A program made the translations under genes and the position numbers. From NCBI GenBank assembly GCA_039707655.1, contig CM077672.1, positions 457,662,390 to 457,726,389 on the forward strand: 64,000 bases of DNA, given 5' to 3'. Origin of the DNA: Elymus sibiricus. Lineage: Eukaryota > Streptophyta > Magnoliopsida > Poales > Poaceae. Within the stretch, counting starts at the first letter, position 1. Every line of letters starts with the position of its first letter. Shown here piece by piece: positions 42,162 to 55,064 of the stretch. The notes under the pieces are model-generated. The model did not search any database and was not told where the DNA came from. It was given only the letters and a program-made list of their open reading frames with translations.

Positions 42162-44689
42162 CCGCGGCAAAGATGGCGTGCCCGGATGCTGCCACCGGTG
42201 CTCGGGGGATGCACTGACACGGCCGCGTACACGTGCGCACGCATGGAGAGGCAGATGGCGACGAGAGAGGGGTAGTGGAGCGCCAGAGGAGGGCAGACGC
42301 GGGATGGGCGATGTCCGATCGGCCACTCGGCCACTGTGCGCACGCGGCCGGAGCTAACGTGGCAGGAGGACAGCGAAGGAGGAGGGGGCCAGGGCACGAG
42401 AGGATGCGGGGAACTGTGGGCGACGCGGTAGACAAGGAGAGACGAGCGAGAGCGGCCGGCAGGGCAGTGCCTAGAGCTAGCCGACGCCCAGAGTGCGCCA
42501 AGCGCATGCCAGCCCGCGTGGTCACCGCTTGCGTTGGTGAGAGGAAGGCACGTATGCCTAGCAAAAGGTGTCAAACGTGTTGTCCCTCCAACCTATAGTC
42601 CCACTGATGTGATGGATCGACCAAAGACACTATGAGTTGATGGGATGGATCAGCTACAGTTTGCTGTTGCAAACTTAGGCATGAAATAGTGATCAAATGG
42701 GAGAGGATAAGAGCTAACCAGGATGTTACAGAGGTTAAGGGTAGGAAGGACTACCATCCTGTCTATTTTGAAAAGATTTGGACCAGTATTTAACATAGTT
42801 GCTTCACAACCACATATTCTGGTCCAAAAACTAGATCAGGAAGTAGCACTCACATGGATGCTTGGATTGAGCTGAAATTTGGTGGAGGGTGGTGATTTGG
42901 GCATATGAAGGCACCATAAAAATTTCATCCCATTTGGATAAGTATAAATGGTACTTCCTTCACAATGCTCCACACTGGACAGAAACTTGGGGGAATTTTG
43001 TGGAGAAAATTACTGGTCAAAATGATGTGAATTTTGTCATGATAAAATTATATAGGGATATTTAGGTCCTGGATTAATTTCAGAATTTTTGAAGCAATAT
43101 AAAATATAGTTGCTTCACAAACTAAAATTATGGACAGAAATAAAGATTTGAAGGTGTGCTCACATAGATTGTTGGATGGAGATGAAACTTGGTGCAGAGT
43201 CATGATTTGATCATATGGATGACATACCAAAATTTTAACTCATTTGGATTAGCCTAGCTAGTACTTCCTTCATAAAGCTTCTCTCTGGTCAGAAACTTTG
43301 GAAGTTTGCTGAGGAAGATTTACTAGGCAAATGAAGCTGAATTTGGCATGTGGACATTATTTGGATAGGAAAGAGTGCCCAAAAATTTTGAGGGCAATCA
43401 AGAAAATATAAATAGCACTTCCTTCACAAAGTGCCATACTGGACAGAGTAGGAAATAAATATTTCTGAATTATTTTTGAACTAGGAAAGGATGGGTTTTG
43501 ACATATTTGTGGAAGATATGACCCACAGAATTTATGAGAATTTTGTGGGAATTTTTGGAAAGACAAAAATATAGGTTGCTTCACAACCTAGAGCAAACAG
43601 GGTTATTCCTTTAATAGAAAAAGGAATATTCCCAAGAAATAAATATTGGGGTTGGGATAAGATAGAAATGACATGGCCTAGGGATAGATTTTAGAGTGAC
43701 AAGCCACTTGGAAGTGGCAAGAGAGAAGATCATCCCAGGTTTCAAGACCACATAGCCACGGAAAAAGAACTCCAAATAAAAATTCAAAGAAATCCAAAAG
43801 AAAAAGAAAGAGCCAAAAATTGGGGTGTTACAAACCTACCCCCCTTACGATAAATCTCGTCCTCGAGATTTGGTTGCTCAGGGAACAAGTATGATTCTGA
43901 CTTAAGGAAACCGTTTCCAACTCGGGTATCCTTTTTCCTTCATATGTTCATCCTTACTCTGACTTTCTTTTATGTCTGCTGGCTTATCGATTATTATCAG
44001 TCCGGGAGTGATTTTGAATTGATGTGACATTCTTATATCCAGCACTGATAGTATCAATGGAGTCATGAACAAATTTCCTCGGTGGACATGAAACATTTAT
44101 TCCTTACATCGGGTTACTCAAGTAGATGCATGCCCTCCTGGTTCAAAACAATGCTGAGAATCATAATCATTCTCTTGGCGGAATCTGACTGCCTGTAGGT
44201 AGTTCTAAATCTTGCTGACTTCCTTGTCTCAGATCCGTATCGATGATTCAACTGTCACCTTGATATGAGGTTCTTACAAATAGAGTAGACCCCTTAGGTG
44301 TGTGTTCATGGTGATTAATACGGAATCAGACTATCTTGGGTATCCGTACCATGTTGTTCATGCCACAATTATCATACCTGTATTGCCGGTCTTGCTCCTT
44401 CATTATCGTTTTCTTTTGTCTGAATCTTGTGCTGGAAAGAGCTTGGCCATATATATCCTTAATTCCTAGTGTGACCATAGGTGCGGTCAGGTGCAATATT
44501 CCTGCAAGCATACCTTATCCTTATCCTATGACCATGCAACAATGCTTAACTGGCAAGTTCATCATCTTCCAAACTTTAACTGTAGGGCAATGATCATCCG
44601 AACCTTTGCATGAAATCAGCAAATAAATCAGTAGCCACCAGAACGGTCTCAGATCTGGGACATTACTGAAATAACTCAACCAAGGCTCA

Positions 44690-44895
44690 CAACGGCTGAA
44701 AAGCAGATCAGCGCATGAGACAGTGTTGATAAGAAGAATGTAGCAGTTCCCTAAGACGGCCGAAGAACAGCTCAGAGCATAACTTAACCGCTGCCCGATA
44801 CGGCCGAAAAGCAGCTCAGAACATGGGCCAGCTATTGAAAAGAGAAATATAAAGTCAGCATCCACCCTGGACGGCCAAAAATAGCTTAGAACACA
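44690..44895. repeat. Irregular direct repeats in LARD 1 interior
   Basis: Variants of ACGGCCGAAAAGCAGCTCAG with the following CA occur near 44692, 44755, 44800 and 44871, spaced about 45-70 bp. No coding sense; possibly structured in the genomic RNA. Confidence 0.65.
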
Positions 44896-45419
44896 GGCGT
44901 GGTGCCGTTACCAGGAAGAGGTAAGCAAGGGTTCATCAGGATCATATACCAGGTTCATAGTTACTTGTATAGAGCTCACTATTGTGGTCAATCATACATG
45001 CTGGTGATGAGGGTTAATGATATCGCCTTGTTGGGCGTGAGGAAGCTGGCCTTGATATCCACTGTCAAGATTTGTTGTCCCAAAGTTGTCTTGCTTCATA
45101 GCTTGTTAGTCATTGTATCACACTGAGGTGTATACTGGCTTTCTTCCTCTACATAATTCATGTGGTTGTCGGATTCTCACCATGCTTGCATCATCGTTCG
45201 TGTGACTTGCATGACCTTGGCAGCATGTTCACAATATATATGAAGGTATGTGTAACTGAGCATGTGATTCCCGAGGCAGACACTTGTGTCTTGACTAATT
45301 CTTGCTTCTGACAAACTGTTGCAGATCTGATTCTTGGGATGCACTGCCATATGCTGCCAACTCACTGTGTAATATCTTGTACCAATGATGATGACTGTTG
45401 GTAGTGCCGTACTGACGAG

Positions 45420-45690
45420 GACTGGATAGCGTGTGTTGGAAGCCATCGAGAGTAGCGCGCTGAGGAAGGCTGAATAGCTTACGTCCAAAGCTTTTGCCGG
45501 GATAGCATGCCGAAGAAGACTGGGTATCGTACCTCAGAAGCTTCTCCTCCTGGTTGCTTGACTGGAAGCTATCCACATGCCGTACTGAAGAAGATTGCGG
45601 AACCTTGCGTCGTAAGCTTCCCTGGTAGCGTGCGGAGAAAGACTGGGTTGCTTACTCCAGAAGCTTCTCACTATGGTGTGCGGACTGAAT
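45420..45690. repeat. Imperfect repeats with regular AAGCTT sites in LARD 1 interior
   Basis: Four related segments, each with a 'gaagaagactggg'-like core and an AAGCTT hexamer (near 45489, 45539, 45617, 45661). Confidence 0.6.
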
Positions 45691-46807
45691 GCCACATATA
45701 TACATCTTGGATATTCCTTTGACTGATAATATACTATTGATCTTGCACACCACTTTGTCTTCCAGCTGGTTCTTTACGATTGTGATGGTTGCACACTGAG
45801 TCAGTCTTGATGCCGATAGTTATTCCAGAATATCATTTGTATTCATACCGAATATTCTCAATATAATGCAGTCGGTTGAGAGTTCCATAATGCTTAGCTA
45901 AACTTCCAAATATTTGAAATCCCCACTGATTCTTTGAGTCCGGTGTCGGTTGATGAGCAACTTTCATAAGGGGAAATAAGGTAACACCGAGGGCCCAAAG
46001 AAAGAAGCAAAAGAAACGACTAAAACAAAAGCACACATGGCATCAAGATTACATACAAGCAACATCACATTTCACAGGTATTCACCTCACTATGCATGCC
46101 TACTTAAGCACACAATTCTCGAGGAAACTCCGGTACTACGACCTAACATGCGGTGACGGTGTGCACAAGAATGGATCAGCATGTGGAGGGGTTGGTATAA
46201 ACAGAGCTACACCAAGCGCTGGCTTAACACCAGTTGCATCTGGACGGGCTTAGCGGTGAGGACGGACTTGGTGATCATGTAGCGAGACACGGATGTCACA
46301 ACCACATCATCATCAAGCGTACGGAAGGGAACCGTACTTGTCCAGAGAATGGGTTATAGAGTAGGATAGCGGTGGAAAGAAGGGTCTGCAGCATTGCCCT
46401 TTTCTGGTAACAAAGACCAGTAAGGGTTGCCAACACAGCGAGTTGGATGGCCAGATCCGGGGTAGAAACATGTCTACCACCGAAACGATAGGTGTGGTTG
46501 GAGAAAATATATTGGTGCGATACCTGTGCATCAATCCTGCAAATGATCGACACCACTAGGTACCTCGGCATCACTCCGCTGGGACAGAGATGACACCAAA
46601 CACCAAACAATGAGTATGCAAAGTGGGAGGGTAGTGGATCAAAACCGATGCCACCTACACTCACAAGATCAACCGTTAGCGATAATATATTAAGTCTATA
46701 TGCATGCTATGCAGCAAACAAATGCAACAACCAGATGCAGCAAACTGACTAGACTCTGAACTACCGGTTTCTAACGCTCGCGCTGACTAGGGCGTCCTAC
46801 AGCCAGA

Positions 46808-46822
46808 CCTACTCTGATAGCA
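46808..46822 (-). other. LARD 1 primer-binding site (Met-tRNA type)
   Basis: Minus strand TGCTATCAGAGTAGG, a variant of TGGTATCAGAGTCAGG seen in LARD 2, about 5 bp inside the LTR end. Confidence 0.75.
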
Positions 46823-46827
46823 ATCGC

Positions 46828-49800
46828 TGTGGCACCCCGGCTCAAAGAGACCGGAACACCCCGTATTCCAGCCCAGAGATCAAGTCTTCTGGAATACGGC
46901 ACTGCTTGGCATAGAACAAATCAGCTCTTTATAACGAATAAACGGGGTACAAGGGTCCGATGTTACAAAGGATTACAGGGGCACGGCGATACTACGCCTG
47001 CTCAGATAGTTCTATGCTAGCAGCGGAACAACTCATAGCAGAATAAATTCTAGCAGCGGAACAGCGGCGACGGTGATGAACTCCACTCCGCAGGGACTCT
47101 GGCTGGGACGCATCCTAGAGCGCAACCTCGGGATCCTCGACAAACAAGCAATCACGGCATCACCTGCAATCTGGCATGACACGCCAGGTGAGTACTTTGA
47201 ATGTACTCGCAAGCTCACAGCAACCAAAGCAATCAAGACATACAATAGCATGGCATTTACAGGTTAATCATCAATGACGAACATGATGCTACTAGAATCA
47301 ACATGAGAGTGTGCATGGCATGTACATGTTACTCAAGATATGAACATGATGCTACTAGAATTAACATGAGAGTGAGCATGGCATGTACATGTTACTCAAG
47401 ATATGAACAAGATGATACTAGCACTAGCATGCAAGGGGGTCGACATTTAAGGTCTCATGAACCAACTTACTCTGCTTGGAGGTTATCTCATAACCACCTT
47501 AGGTATCAATCTTTCTTACCGTCATGATCATCACATGATCACCTCATGATCAACTATCATCAAGAATACCATCGTGATCATCTCGTGACCACATAAAGAT
47601 CAACCAATTTCTTTCCTCATCGAATCGGGGGTGTTATTATTTAGATTATTATTACAGTTGACCCATAGTGTGACCTACTATGAACTGTGTCCATGACCGA
47701 GGATGCGGCTATCGATAGATTATACACTCTGCAGAGGTTAGTACACTATACCCACACTACGGAACTCATGGCCTCGTGCTCCCATTCGGGTGGACCAACG
47801 ACATTCCAATAAAACCAATCTATTGCATGGCACTCTCCCAGCCACTCTAACAAACTCCCCTTTCGGCTATGTCCTGGGTGACCCCGATGCCAACTCGTGA
47901 CATCCGCCACCTCTGTGGCTGCCACCGTCATGGCCAAACATAAACATCGTCCCAAACGGGGACCTTGGTACCATAAAACTCGGGTACTCAAGGCTTATGG
48001 CAGCCTACCTGATCAGTGTAGCGCACGCACATAACCTTCCCTAGTAGGAGGCACCGGCAAGAGGCATGACAATAGACCGCATTTGGGCCTCCCCATCCAG
48101 GCAAGTGTGGCTGCACTGGTGAGCTTGATTTGGTGGCACCATGACTCAGCCAACAGATTTGTTCAAGTTCGATTAATGTCAGGTTCAACTTGAATGGTGA
48201 TGAGCTGAGTCATAACAGTAACATGATGAAATAACAATGCATATGAGCATGATATCAGTGTAACCATGGATGAGCAACATAACCATTTAACATTATTACA
48301 TCAATAATGAAAAATCATTTAGTCTACGGGATGCAAATGAGCATGGCATAATGACGAACATGAATATCACAAGTATTTTCATAACAAAACCTAACTACTC
48401 ATATGAGGATATCATTATTACTAGCCTCGAGAATGATTACAAGAATAAAACATGAGAATAATATCCTTAGCAATTAATCATTTCACTCACTAGATGAAAA
48501 TGAACATGGCATAAGCAATGAGCATGGATTCACGAGCATATCAGTAACATTCAAAATAATCATATGAATAAATAATTATTCAAACATTCAAGTGAAAACC
48601 ATGGCTATTGCAATGCCATCATGCAAGTGGTTGTCGTGGCTTCCCTGTGGATGGAGGATTCACTGGGGAGAAGTGCGATGAACTCACAGAAAGAATCACC
48701 GGAAAAGTTTCCCTCCCGGCGGAGCTGTTGTAAAGGCAAGGGCAAAATGGTCATTTTCATAGTGTGACAACCTCATGAAAATGGTACCATCGGAACGGGC
48801 TCGACGAACTGAGATTGTGGGCTTTGGAATCACCTGAATCGGAGTCACGGTTGCCGACATACGGCCGTTCGTTCGTTAGGTAGAAAATTAAATAAAAATA
48901 TTCATTTCTGCCGCTAACGGACGAATGTCTGCAAAATAAGGGTTTCAGCCAGCGGCTGGAAACAGAAAGCGCCTTTATCAGAAATACGTCTTCGCTGCGG
49001 GCGAACATATTCTGGCCCGAAGTAGTCTGGAGTACGCTTTCCAACGATGAAAACGGATTCAACAGAATACGTCTTCACTTAAAAATGCATGGGCCCAGGG
49101 TCAACACCTTTGTCTGGTTGACATGTGGGGCCCGAGAGGAGGTGGGGCCTGCCGGCTGGGTCTTCTCCTTCCTCCCGCGTGCTCGCGCTTGGCTGAGGGG
49201 AGGGCCGACCCCGACGGCGATGGCCGGCAGCATAGGCCACCGTTTGAGGCACCCGGCCTACCGGCGAGCTCCGGAAGAGGCACCGCTCCCACCTGGCCCA
49301 AGCACGACCGCCGAGGAGGCACAGAGCAGTGGTAGACTTGCTCGCGGTGGACGGTGGCTCGGCCATGATGGGCACGGGCGATACGGCGGTCCGGCGAGCG
49401 AGGGGAAGGTCGAGGAAGCTCCGCCATGCTCTGGTGACTCTTCTGGTGGGGAGGGGAGAGGGAGTGAGGCTCGGCATTGGACGAATTTAAGCCGAGGGAG
49501 GCGACAGCCATGGTGGCTGTGGGCGGGCAGGGAGGCTCCTTGAGCTCAGTACAATGACTAGGGGGCTTTGGGAGTGAGAGAGAGCTACTGGTGCGGAGAG
49601 ACGCGGCCGAGAGTGGCTTATATAGCCGCGGCGAAGATGTCATGCCCGGATGCCGCCACGGGCGCTCAGGGGATGCACTGATGCGGCCGCGTGCGGAGAG
49701 GCTGATGGCGATGAGATAGGGGTAGTGGAGCGCCAGAGGAGGGCAGACGCGGGATGGGCGAAGTCCGGTCGGCCACTCGGCCACTGTGCGCACGCGCCCG

Positions 49801-51282
49801 GAGCTACCGTGGCGTGAGGAGAGCGAATGAGGAGGGAGCCAGGGCATGAGAGGACGTGGGGGACTGTGGGCGACGCAGTAGACAAGGAGAGACGAGCGAG
49901 AGCGGCGGGAGGGCAGTGCCCGGAGCTAGCCAACGCCCTGAGCGCGCCAAGCGCATGCCAGCTCGCGTGGTCACCACGTGTGTTGGCGAGAGGAGGGCGC
50001 GTATGCCTGGCAAATGGTGTCAAACGTGTTGTCCCTCCAACCTACAGTCCCACTGATGTGATGGATCGACCAAAGACACTATGAGTTGATGGGATGGATC
50101 AGCTACAGTTTGCTGTTGCAAACTTAAGCATGAAATAGTGATCAAATGGGAGGGGATAAGAGCTAACCAGGATGTTACAGAGGTTAAGGGTAGGAAGGAC
50201 TACCATCTTGTCTATTTTGAAAAGATTTGGACCAGTATTTAACATAGTTGCTTCACAACCACATATTCTGGTCCAAAAACTAGATCAGGAAGTAGCACTC
50301 ACATGGATGCTTGGATTGAGCTGAAATTTGGTGGAGGGTGGTGATTTGGGCATATGAAGGCACCATAAAAATTTCATCCCATTTGGATAAGTATAAATGG
50401 TACTTCCTTCACAATGCTCCACCCTGGACAGAAACTTGGGGGAATTTTGTGGAGAAAATTACTTGGCAAAATGATGTGAATTTTGTCATGCTCAAATTAT
50501 ATAGGGATATTTAGGTCCTAGATTAATTTCAGAATTTTTGAAGCAATATAAAATATAGTTGCTTCACAAACTGAAATTATGGACAGAAACAAAGATTTGA
50601 AGATGTGCTCACATAGATTGTTGGATGGAGATGCAACTTGGTGGAGAGTCATGATTTGATCATATCGATGACATACCAAAATTTCAACTCATTTGGATTA
50701 GCCTAGCTAGTACTTCCTTCATAAAGCTTCTCTCTGGTCAGAAACTTTGGAAGTTTGCTGAGGAAGATTTACTAGGCAAATGAAGCTGAATTTTGTCATG
50801 TGGACATTATTTGGATAGGAAAGAGTGCCCAAATTTTTTCAGGGCAATCAAGAAAATATAAATAGCACTTCCTTCACAAAGTGCCATACTGGACAGAGTA
50901 GGAAATAAATATTCCTGAATTATTTTTGAACTAGGAAAGGATGGGTTTTTACATATTTGTGGAAGATATGACCCACAGAATTTATGAGAATTTTGTGAGA
51001 ATTTTTGGAAAGACAAAAATATAGGTTGCTTCACAACCTAGAGCAAACAGGGTTATTCCTTTAATAGAAAAAGGAATATTCCGAAGAAATAAATATTGGG
51101 GTTGGGCTAAGATAGAAATGCCATGGCCTAGGGATAGATTTTAGAGTGACAAGCCACTTGGAAGTGGCAAGAGAGAAGATCTTCCCATGTTTCAAGACCA
51201 CATAGCCACGGAAAAAGAACTCCAAATAAAAATTTGAAGAAATCCAAAAGAAAAAGAAAGGGCCAAAAATCGGGGTGTTACA
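46828..51282 (-). repeat. LARD 1 LTR B (5' LTR in minus orientation)
   Basis: 4455 bp, colinear with LTR A, with a short extra segment near 48207-48256 absent in LTR A. TATA box on the minus strand at 49617-49625. It ends at 51282 and is followed by the duplication TTACA. Confidence 0.9.
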
Positions 51283-51305
51283 TTACACCTATCTTTTTGC
51301 GCATG
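51283..51305 (+). pseudogene. Short gag continuation of element G
   Basis: After the 5-bp duplication this continues the gag frame for a few codons (IFLRMN) and then changes to unrelated inverted Gypsy sequence at about 51306. This marks the far side of the LARD insertion and a deletion of the rest of element G. Confidence 0.6.
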
Positions 51306-53532
51306 AATTCCTGCTCGTCCTCGGGTAGGTAAATGATAAAAGAAATAATTTATGAAGTGTGAATGCTAGCATAGTGCATAAGTTTGATCAATGATAATTC
51401 CAAACACTTTTTCGAGCATCATTATATATCATAGACAGTAACTCATCTCATAAAACTTCTCATGATCAAGTAGCAAGCTATTCACATGTTAAAGTATAGA
51501 TCATAAACTTTCTTGAAAACTAACAAACTATGTTCTCAATCATCAAACAATTGCAATTCATGTTATTTTCTGGAAGGGTCTATGTAAGAGCTTTGATTTA
51601 GCAAATTCCACATACTCAACTATCATATAGTCTTCCATGATTGCTGACACTCAAAGCATATTTTTAGAACAAACCATTTTAGTCAAACACATAGGAAGAT
51701 AGGGGCTTAATGTTTTGCCACCCAACTTTTTTATCTCATGGATAATGTCAATAATAATAACTCATGATCACCTATATTCAACGGGATATATGTGCCTGGA
51801 TCTTTCCCCACCACATGATGCTTGCCAAGAGAGAAAATAAAAATGGAATAGAGAAGAACACTATTGACTCTTGCATAAAAGTAAAAACATAAAGTAAAAG
51901 ATAGGCCCTTCGCAGAGGGAAGCAGAGGTTGTCATGCGCTTTTTATTTTTGGATGTGCAAGCTCTTAATGCAAAGGAACGTCACTTTATATTGCCCCTTG
52001 TGATAGCAACCTTTATTATGTAGTCCATCGCTTTTATTTCTTCACCATCACAAGTTCATACAAAGCTTATTTTCCCTTACAATAAAATATCATACATATT
52101 TAGGAGCAATTTTTATTGCTTTTGCACCGATGACAACTTACTTGAGGGATCTTATTCAATCCATAGGTAGATATAGTGGACTCTCATGACATGAAACTGG
52201 GTTCAAGGGTTTTGAATGCACAAGTAGTATTTCTACTTAGTGCGGATTTTTGGCTAGCAAAGGATAGGGGGCAAACACCAAATGTTAGAGGATCCAAGAA
52301 CATATAACTTCTATGTGAATATAAACAAACATAACCCATTACGTTGTCTTCCTTGTCTGACATCAACTACTTGATCAAGGTTGAAAATAATTAATGGGGG
52401 CTCACAGTCATAGAAGATGTCCAAGATAGTATATTTATATGTGAAATCTCTCTTCCTTCAATATTCTTTCATGAATTGTTCAAGTGACCAATGCTGTGTT
52501 TGCTAACTTTCAATAAATTTTACCACTTATACTTCTTATATGTGAAGTCATTACTCCCCATGGGACAAGCATATGAAGCATATATAATTTCAACTTTATG
52601 ATATTCAATTCATTCAACAATTTACTCTTGGGATATTAGTGAAGCTTGAGAGTAAATGACAAACTACTCCAAAAGATATAAGTAAAGATCAACGAGTAGT
52701 CAAACAATTAAGTAGCTATGTGAAAACTCTCTCAAAATAAATATTTCAGATCTTGATAATTTTATTCAAACAGCAAACAAAATGAAAATAAAAGGACATT
52801 CCAAGAATAGCACATATCATGTGAACAAGTAAAAACTTAGGCTAACCGATAGGTGTTGATGAAGAAAGGTGGGATGCCTACCGGGGCATCCCCAAGCTTA
52901 GTTGCTTCAGACTTCTTGGAATGTTATCTTGGGGTGCCTTGGGCATCACCAAGCTTGAGCTCTTGTGTCTCCTTAACTCCTCTCATAACATGGCTTCTCC
53001 TAAATCTTAAAAACTTCATCCACACAAAACTCAACAAGAACTCGTGAGATAAGTTAGTAGAAATCAACTCAAAACCTTAACATTCTCTACTGTAGCAAAT
53101 CACTAAAATTATAATTAAACATTGCATACTAAATGCCTCTGCATATTTAATACTCCTATCCACAAATAGAAACATTAAACAAGCAGCATATGCAAACAAT
53201 GCAACTATAACCAAAATCTGCCAAAACAGAACAGTCTGTAAAGGGGGATTTAAAATTCATACTTCCCTAACTCCAAAAATTCTGAAAAATTTCCAAGTGA
53301 CAGAGAACTCATGCATGCTTACTGTGTCAAAATTTCAGATTTTTATCATGTTCTGAGTATTCAGGAATATTCTGGACATAACAGAAAACTTTCTGTTTTC
53401 AAACAGCAACACATAAACTTGCAAATTAAGCATGGTAAAGGCTATAATTGGCATTTTATTGAACTAAAAGATACAAAACATGATTATTTATAACACCAAG
53501 CAAATATCAACAGAAGAAAATGACGCTCCAAG
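51306..53532 (-). mobile_element. Gypsy 3' non-coding region, minus strand
   Basis: On the minus strand this is the untranslated region of another Athila-like Gypsy copy. It matches 4152-4712 and 16533-17300 (left part) and resembles 22420-23060 (right part, including the ggggcatccccaagctta hairpin at 52877-52895). No LTR, gag or pol is attached: the left edge joins gag of element G and the right edge is cut by another LTR at 53533. No ORF is supported. Confidence 0.75.
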
Positions 53533-54406
53533 TGTCGTGGGTACGACCATCTATGGGGCCATCTAGCCCCTTTGTGGTTCAGCAGGGGAGATCGACATGC
53601 ACAAAGAGCAGAATCAATGGAAGGTGCAAGGGATTTACCCAGATTCGGGTCGCTGAGAAGCGTAATACCCTACTCCTGCTTTGGTGTATTGGATGTGTGA
53701 GAGCACAGGTACAAGGAGCGCTTCTCTCGGCAAGGTACGGAGAGAGTAGCTACGCATGCAGGACGTGCTAATGTTTGGAAAAGGATCCCCATCCCTCTAA
53801 ATGTTGCCTTGGCCCTCCTTTTATAGCTCAAGGGGTTACCATAGTGGCAAACAGTAATTCTAGGTTGATTAGATAGCAAACAGTGTTATCATACCTAACT
53901 CTGCCAGTTTAGGACAAAAGCATTAAATGCTCTGTTATGTGTCATGTGGAGAGGTAGCCCCGGCAAGGTTTCGGCACAGCTCGCCCAGCTACCTCGTATT
54001 ATTCTGACACGCCTCCAGGACGGGTGTCATCAAAGGCAAATCTTCTCCTTGCATGCTGACACATGTCCGACAAACCTCACCAACCAGCCTGCGCAGTCGA
54101 CACCTCACCGATTAGCGACTAGCTGCCCGGTGGGGTGGAGCGCTGACGCGCTGGCGAAAGCTTGCCGGCACGGAGCTTGCCGGGTCTTCACCTTGCCGGT
54201 TCGGCCTTGCCGGCAAGGAATGTCTTCATCTTTAGCACCGGTTGAGTGCTCGTTGGTGCTTCGTCTTGAGCTTCTTTCCAGTAGCTTCCGCAACTGGGCC
54301 CTGAATCTTGGTCTTGGTGGTTTCCGGCAAGCCTTGGCCGGCAAGGAGGTTGCTACCGTATGTGCATAAGTCAGGGTATAAAATACCCATGTTTTATACA
54401 CCGACA
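53533..54406 (-). repeat. LTR of a different Gypsy element (H), 874 bp
   Basis: Minus strand TGTCGGTGTATAAAAC ... CCCACGACA gives TG...CA ends. A TATA box lies at 53817-53826 on the minus strand (CTATAAAAGG). Internal sequence to the right begins with a purine tract (GGCCCGGGGGCTCC on the minus strand, 54407-54420), so this is the 3' LTR of a minus-strand element. Confidence 0.8.
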
Positions 54407-54801
54407 GGAGCCCCCGGGCCTGGGCCATACGCACGTCTGAAGCGTCATTGGGCTAGGCCCAAACAATGCATAGACACGCAGCGAGAAAATTGCCGCTGTA
54501 ATTTTTGGCATGATGGTTATTGCCTCTTGAGAACTTCTTTGCTTCTTCATTAATCTGAACTTGAGTGTGTTCTTGGTCATCTTCCGGTAAACATTGTCGT
54601 CGGATGGACAGCTGCTAAGTGTATTCAGACCAGGAATACGCACACACGCGGGGCATCGTTGGTTCAAACCGAACCGGCGCACAGCCACGCGTGGCAAAGG
54701 ATAATTGCCATATCTGTCTTTACTGCTCCTTTTTCTGCGCCCCTCCATCACGCGTGTTTGCATGCATGCAAGGCAGTGGATTGGTGAAGAAGGGCAGTCA
54801 T

Positions 54802-54920
54802 TGGAGTGATGCGCTGGGCCAGGGACGTAGGGCGCAGGATTGGCGAACTTGGACAGTTGCTGGAGTAATGCGCCTGGCCAGAAGTGCAGGGCATAGGATT
54901 GGCGAATCTGGGCGGCCGCC
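54802..54920 (+). repeat. Two 59-bp direct repeats upstream of the antisense ORF
   Basis: Units start at 54802 and 54861 (tggagtgatgcgctgggcc; tggagtaatgcgcctggcc), each ending ggattggcgaa. They lie 40-150 bp upstream of the TATA box at 54957, where promoter elements would be expected. Confidence 0.7.
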
Positions 54921-54956
54921 TGAAGACAGTGATGAACCAGCTCCCCACGCTCTCCC

Positions 54957-54963
54957 TATAAAG
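54957..54963 (+). promoter_or_regulatory. TATA box of antisense ORF in element H
   Basis: TATAAAG after a pyrimidine-rich stretch (cacgctctccc). The ATG at 55065 is 102 bp downstream, giving a leader of about 70 bases rich in CT. Confidence 0.6.
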
Positions 54964-55064
54964 AGGGGGCTGTGGGATGCAATGCTCATCCATCTCCCTT
55001 TGCCACAGTCTTCAGCAACTGTTGCCTCCTTCTTCTATCTTCTTCCTCTGCACCTGTCGACGAT

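Larger units (their letters stand above)
39413..43832 (-). repeat. LARD 1 LTR A (3' LTR in minus orientation)
   Basis: 4420 bp. The left part has an imperfect tandem repeat (39857-40015, about 60-bp unit with 'catgatgctactagaat'). The middle is GC-rich (41620-42570) with a TATA box on the minus strand at 42153-42161. The right part is AT-rich. Compared with LTR B it has substitutions throughout and small indels. Confidence 0.9.
43833..46827 (-). mobile_element. LARD 1 interior, non-coding
   Basis: About 3.0 kb with no gag or pol and no ORF longer than about 120 codons that I can support. Next to the LTR at 43833-43871 lie a polypurine tract and a palindromic element (aaatctcgtcctcgagattt). 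Two repeat clusters sit inside. One at 44690-44895 repeats 'acggccgaaaagcagctcag'. The other at 45420-45690 repeats a segment with gaagaagact...gaagcttc. Confidence 0.8.
39413..51282 (-). mobile_element. LARD-type retroelement 1 (Sukkula-like), complete, 11.9 kb
   Basis: Two very similar LTRs of 4420 and 4455 bp flank a 2995-bp interior without gag or pol. LTR ends are TGTAACACCCC...GGTGCCACA on the minus strand. A Met-type primer-binding site (46808-46822) and a polypurine tract (43833-43846) fix the orientation. The LTR length of about 4.4 kb with a non-coding interior of about 3 kb matches the published LARD class of barley and wheat relatives. It inserted into the gag of element G. Confidence 0.9.

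Noticed and set aside
42047..42574. Upstream part of a 312-codon minus frame in LARD LTR A
   Set aside because: Lies before and across the TATA box; open because of GC-rich sequence. Only the part after the TATA box is listed, at low confidence.
44521..46664. Minus-strand frames of 100-122 codons in LARD 1 interior
   Set aside because: No start context, domain or similarity to the LARD 2 proteins; length is within chance expectation.
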